From NCBI GenBank assembly GCA_001931875.2, contig MSJH02000834.1, positions 248,001 to 312,000 on the forward strand: a DNA stretch of 64,000 bases, given 5' to 3'. This document shows positions 61,008 to 64,000 of the stretch, piece by piece. Each line of letters starts with the position of its first letter. Positions within the stretch are counted from its first letter, which is position 1. Position numbers and translations under genes: made by a program. The stretch comes from Byssochlamys sp. IMV 00236 (lineage: Eukaryota > Ascomycota > Eurotiomycetes > Eurotiales > Thermoascaceae). The notes beneath the pieces are model-generated. The model ran no database searches, was not told the origin of the DNA, and was given only the letters and a program-made list of their open reading frames with translations.

Positions 61008-61385
61008 ATGAGCCGCGCTAAAAGAGAGTCACTCGATGCCCTGAAGAATTGGGTCCTGGGGAGGTCATCTCAGGTGACAAAATTAGCATCGGGGCAAGGC
61101 ATTGCTGGGACCAGAGCTGCTCCCTCCCAATCCGGATCAAACGATACTACAATTGGCTCGCGCCTGGATAACGGCGAGAAGATTACGAAAGACGGCAAGG
61201 AGTACAAACGGTACAAGTGGCAAATCAACAAGAACGCAGAAAACGCAACACTGAAAGAGTTGGCAAACAAAGATTCCCACAGAGTATGGTCGGAAGCGGA
61301 TATTCCAGTTACTTCAGATGCGGCTGCGGCGAAAGAAGCGGTTGAGCAGTTGTTTGAAGAGCTGAAGAAGAATATGAAGGAGTAA
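61008..61385 (+). CDS. Small hydrophilic protein of unknown function
   Basis: Single exon, 125 aa from the ATG in CAACATGAGCCG; an in-frame ATG at 60957 would add 17 residues. I recognise no family. It starts MSRAKRESLDALKNWVLGRS, has a basic mid-section (DGKEYKRYKWQINKNAENATLKE) and ends in a probable amphipathic helix, AKEAVEQLFEELKKNMKE. No signal peptide or membrane span is seen. The charged, helical composition and clean stop argue for a real short gene, but expression evidence is needed. Confidence 0.5.
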   Translation: MSRAKRESLDALKNWVLGRSSQVTKLASGQGIAGTRAAPSQSGSNDTTIGSRLDNGEKITKDGKEYKRYKWQINKNAENATLKELANKDSHRVWSEADIPVTSDAAAAKEAVEQLFEELKKNMKE

Positions 61386-62252
61386 TGCTTGGCTAGTTCC
61401 TGCATGGTGCTGGAGGTTGCTGGTAGTCAGTTTCGCGTAAACACATAATCTCTTTGCGTCTCGAAACTGGTGTTAAGAATTAGATGTAAATCCGATCATT
61501 TCGTCGGCTCGTAGTTGCGGACTAAGAGCATGCCACATGCCATAAGCTCAACAATGGTAGGCCTCGAAGATATCATGGATGGGATAAGTAACATAGTCAT
61601 CTTTGATGAATCTGCAGGCATGGGTAAGCCAGGCTTGTCTTTTTGCTTAGCACAAGCTTTCCCCATCATTAACGTTCTGTGGTCTATTGTGTGTGTTTGC
61701 ATTTGTGCAAAGATCTGATGTATTAAGTTAATTTAAGGGCCTCCTTATAATATTGTCGAATACCTATAAAGATACTGAGGATGGCCTTCATGAAACACGT
61801 CTCTGCAGATCACCAGAGTTAGTATCAATAAAAAGAATGATGGAAGGTCGCAAAAGAGGAGAAATCAAACTTCTTTCATTAAGGCAGTTGAGGCTCATAA
61901 TAGATACCAACGTAGCTTGGATAACTAGGGATGGTATTCGAATTTTAAAATGTCATGGATTTCAGTATTTCGCAAAGAAAGGTGCCTGGCATTTTGAAAT
62001 ACACTGACCAACAATAAAATCATTCTATTAGTTAGATGCATAGCTTAATTATGCTATTTAATACTAGGTGACCAAATTATGGTCTGTGCGTTTTGAATTT
62101 CGAAAAGATAAAACATGTTGAAATTTCGGTATCTATTATTGCATGGATTACTTTCCCCTCCCTTCTAGTATTTCACCATTCCGACTCGGGCTTCCTCCCA
62201 AGACCCCATTTCTCCGTAGGAACAATCACGCTGAAGCTACAGCAGCTTGCAC
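61386..62252. other. Spacer with minor open frames
   Basis: About 870 bp. An 84-codon frame at 61753-62007 begins at a non-ATG codon and has no recognisable domain. Otherwise AT-rich; no gene is called. Confidence 0.45.
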
Positions 62253-62676
62253 TTGCACGGGCAACACAGAGTTGGTCATTGGATAGTCATTGTTTCAATC
62301 TACGGGTTTGTAGTCATATTCTCCATCACCTGGGCAGTTTGCATCAAAGTCTAGGTACGTCTCCGAAATCCAGCCGCAGAGGACGCGAGCCGCGGCAACT
62401 AGTCTGGCATATGGGAGTAGCTGGGTTGCCAATTTCATCGTAGCTCTGACGACTCCTATTCTCTTGTCGAAAAGCAGCTTTGCGCCATGGGTTCTCTTTG
62501 GAGGCTGCATGCTTCTCATGGCAATTGTCTGCATCCTCTTCATGCACGAGACTAAAGGGAAGTCTCTGGACGAGATCGAAGAGGCGTTCCGGACGAGGAC
62601 TTCCAGTTCTCGCGGGCTTGCCAAAACTGCTCAGAGGCTCGTAGAACTAGGGCGGACCTCAGCAGATGAGTTTTGA
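62253..62676 (+). pseudogene. 3' remnant of an MFS sugar transporter, frameshifted
   Basis: Two adjacent frames together resemble the last third of a fungal sugar porter. The first encodes a helix-like HWIVIVSIYGFVVIFSITWAV. It stops at TAG (62352-62354), and the second resumes one base later (tac at 62356) with YVSEIQPQRTRAAATSLAYG, then TTPILLSKSSFAPWVLFGGC and the end-of-transporter block ETKGKSLDEIEEAF. The four extra bases TAGG shift the frame and are far too short for an intron. No upstream exons for the first eight helices, including the helix 1 and helix 6 signatures, were found in the preceding 850 bp. It is therefore a truncated and disabled copy. Confidence 0.8.
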
Positions 62677-64000
62677 TGAACTAAATCCTCACGAGTTAGA
62701 GATGTGTGCAAAAAAAGGCCCTCAGCGAAGAGCTTCTGAAAGGCACATAATTGAGCAGTCCCAATAGATTGTCTTCGTCGTCGTTCGTCGATCGAAGTCT
62801 ATTGACCGTAAATAAATTGAACCAGTTTACTGGGTACACCATGCTCTTCGACGTGTTACCATTATAGCTAGAATGCCTAGCAATATGTCATAAGCTGTTC
62901 CGTAGACAGACGCAACAGTGTTCCACCATGCCTTGGATAATTATCTTCTTCATGCTCTCTGGAACATCCTGAAAGGTCCCCAGACCTCGTGTCGAGACTA
63001 AAAAGTTTTAGAGCCGTTTGCTAAACGCGGATTGGTACCTGATGTCCAATAGCACGCAGCCCTGAGTGGACACAAACATGCTTATCAGCTTCCCTGGCAC
63101 GCGCGGGCCAATAAAGCAGTTTTTGCAGCCAGAGTCGCCACTATCGTCTTTGTTCTATTTGATCGGACGTCCCGGGACGCTGGACTGTGATAGAGCTATA
63201 TGCCCGCTATGATAGTGTCATTCTTCAGGTTGGATATAACAATCGAGCAAACGAAGGCGAGAGGAGAATAGCGGTGAAGACATCCAGTAGCGAAGCAAAG
63301 AAAGTATTACTTACAGTAGGTAGTCATTTGATGCAGTATCGCCACACACAGATCGCGAAGACGGAGGAAGGATCTTAGCGGCGGCAGGGGGCGGTTATCG
63401 CACTCTAAACCGATTAAAGAGGAGTTTTATCTGCTGGAGAACTTAGCAGAAAAATAATAATAATACCCCATACTCTCCCCTCTTTGCGTCTCCTATGAGT
63501 CCTATCAGTCGCATCGTTAGCGGGGATTCCGTCGAAGCTTGACTTTTTACGAACAGCGGAAAGTTGTCGCCCAGCACAGAACCCCACTTGCTCCCGTCAA
63601 ACTATCGCGATTCAATTCCCACTGCTGAAGCGGACACCCCGGCTTTTCAGCGTCATCGGTCTCATCGACAAAACAGGCATTGTTGTGCGCTTCCACAGAG
63701 CGTTAGGACATACCATACAAAGACATACAGTCAACATCTTCGGTGTTCTCCCCGCAACCAGACGACCGCTGAAGTGGGCAGATGCCTGGTTCGGTCGACG
63801 AGAGAAGCCCCCGTGCGGGCAGCAGAGTAGGTAAGTGCTAGAGTCTATGCTTGCAGTCAACTTGGTCATATGTATGCAATCGATCTATATCTTGAGGATG
63901 GTCGATCGGGCATCCATCTGTCGGGGGCCTTTCCAATAGGGCTGGAGAATAAACGCTCTTTTTCTTTTCCTTTTTCTTAAAAATTTTTTTCTCTTCTGAC
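62677..64000. other. Right-edge region, no gene supported
   Basis: About 1.3 kb to the window end. Frames of 63-88 codons at 63187, 63564 and 63612 (minus) have no family features. The last part (63900-64000) is pyrimidine-rich, as in leaders before fungal start codons, so a plus-strand gene could begin just outside the window. Confidence 0.4.

Noticed and set aside
63187..63869. Three short frames at the right edge
   Set aside because: 63-88 codons, partly overlapping on opposite strands, with no domain.

Overview
The window is nuclear DNA of a filamentous ascomycete, most likely a Eurotiomycete of the Aspergillus/Penicillium type. This is inferred from short GT-AG introns (mostly 50-110 nt, often with a CTAAC-like branch site), gene-dense coding islands separated by 0.4-5 kb spacers, and typical fungal families: a Zn2Cys6 factor, hydrophobin, NACHT-ankyrin NLR, Crh-type GH16, Pbs2 MAPKK and Dal5-like transporter. 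I built gene models by hand by joining exons so that frame and family similarity were kept. Every multi-exon model given here closes in frame, but none has been checked against transcripts or a database.

Left part (1-12.9 kb): 3' end of a GH31 alpha-glucosidase cut by the window edge; a convergent short-chain dehydrogenase; a six-exon sterol-glucosyltransferase-like protein with a VPS13-like motif and four ubiquitin-interacting-like motifs; a three-exon hydrophobin; and a NACHT-ankyrin NLR of 960 residues.

Middle-left (13.4-27.3 kb): an amidohydrolase of the 2-pyrone-4,6-dicarboxylate hydrolase type, a quinate-permease-like MFS transporter and an eight-exon Zn2Cys6/fungal_trans regulator lie side by side and look like a small catabolic cluster. 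Housekeeping genes follow: mitochondrial threonyl-tRNA synthetase, a one-membrane-span coiled-coil-like protein, and a GPI-anchored Crh-type transglycosidase.

Centre (27.3-35.6 kb) is gene-poor and AT-rich. It holds a 20-N assembly gap, a short tandem repeat, a 31-residue candidate membrane microprotein, a DUF1445 gene, an intron-containing tRNA-like locus with a Pol III terminator, and a diverged direct duplication of about 270-390 bp.

Middle-right (35.6-48.4 kb): a Dal5/Tna1-like MFS transporter, glutathione reductase with apparent dual (mitochondrial/cytosolic) starts, a Pbs2-type osmostress MAPKK with a long leader region, and an ECM3/auxin-efflux-carrier-like membrane protein.

Right part (48.8-64 kb): a membrane-anchored multicopper oxidase and a divergently transcribed membrane-anchored phosphoesterase (phospholipase C-like); a catalase-like haem protein that has lost the distal Asn-Asn motif and carries an apparent GC-AG intron and an 8-nt micro-exon; an AIM9-like APH-fold kinase; a small unidentified protein; and the disabled 3' end of an MFS sugar transporter. 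The redox genes (glutathione reductase, multicopper oxidase, catalase-like) and the Pbs2 kinase relate to stress physiology, but nothing in the sequence shows they are co-regulated.
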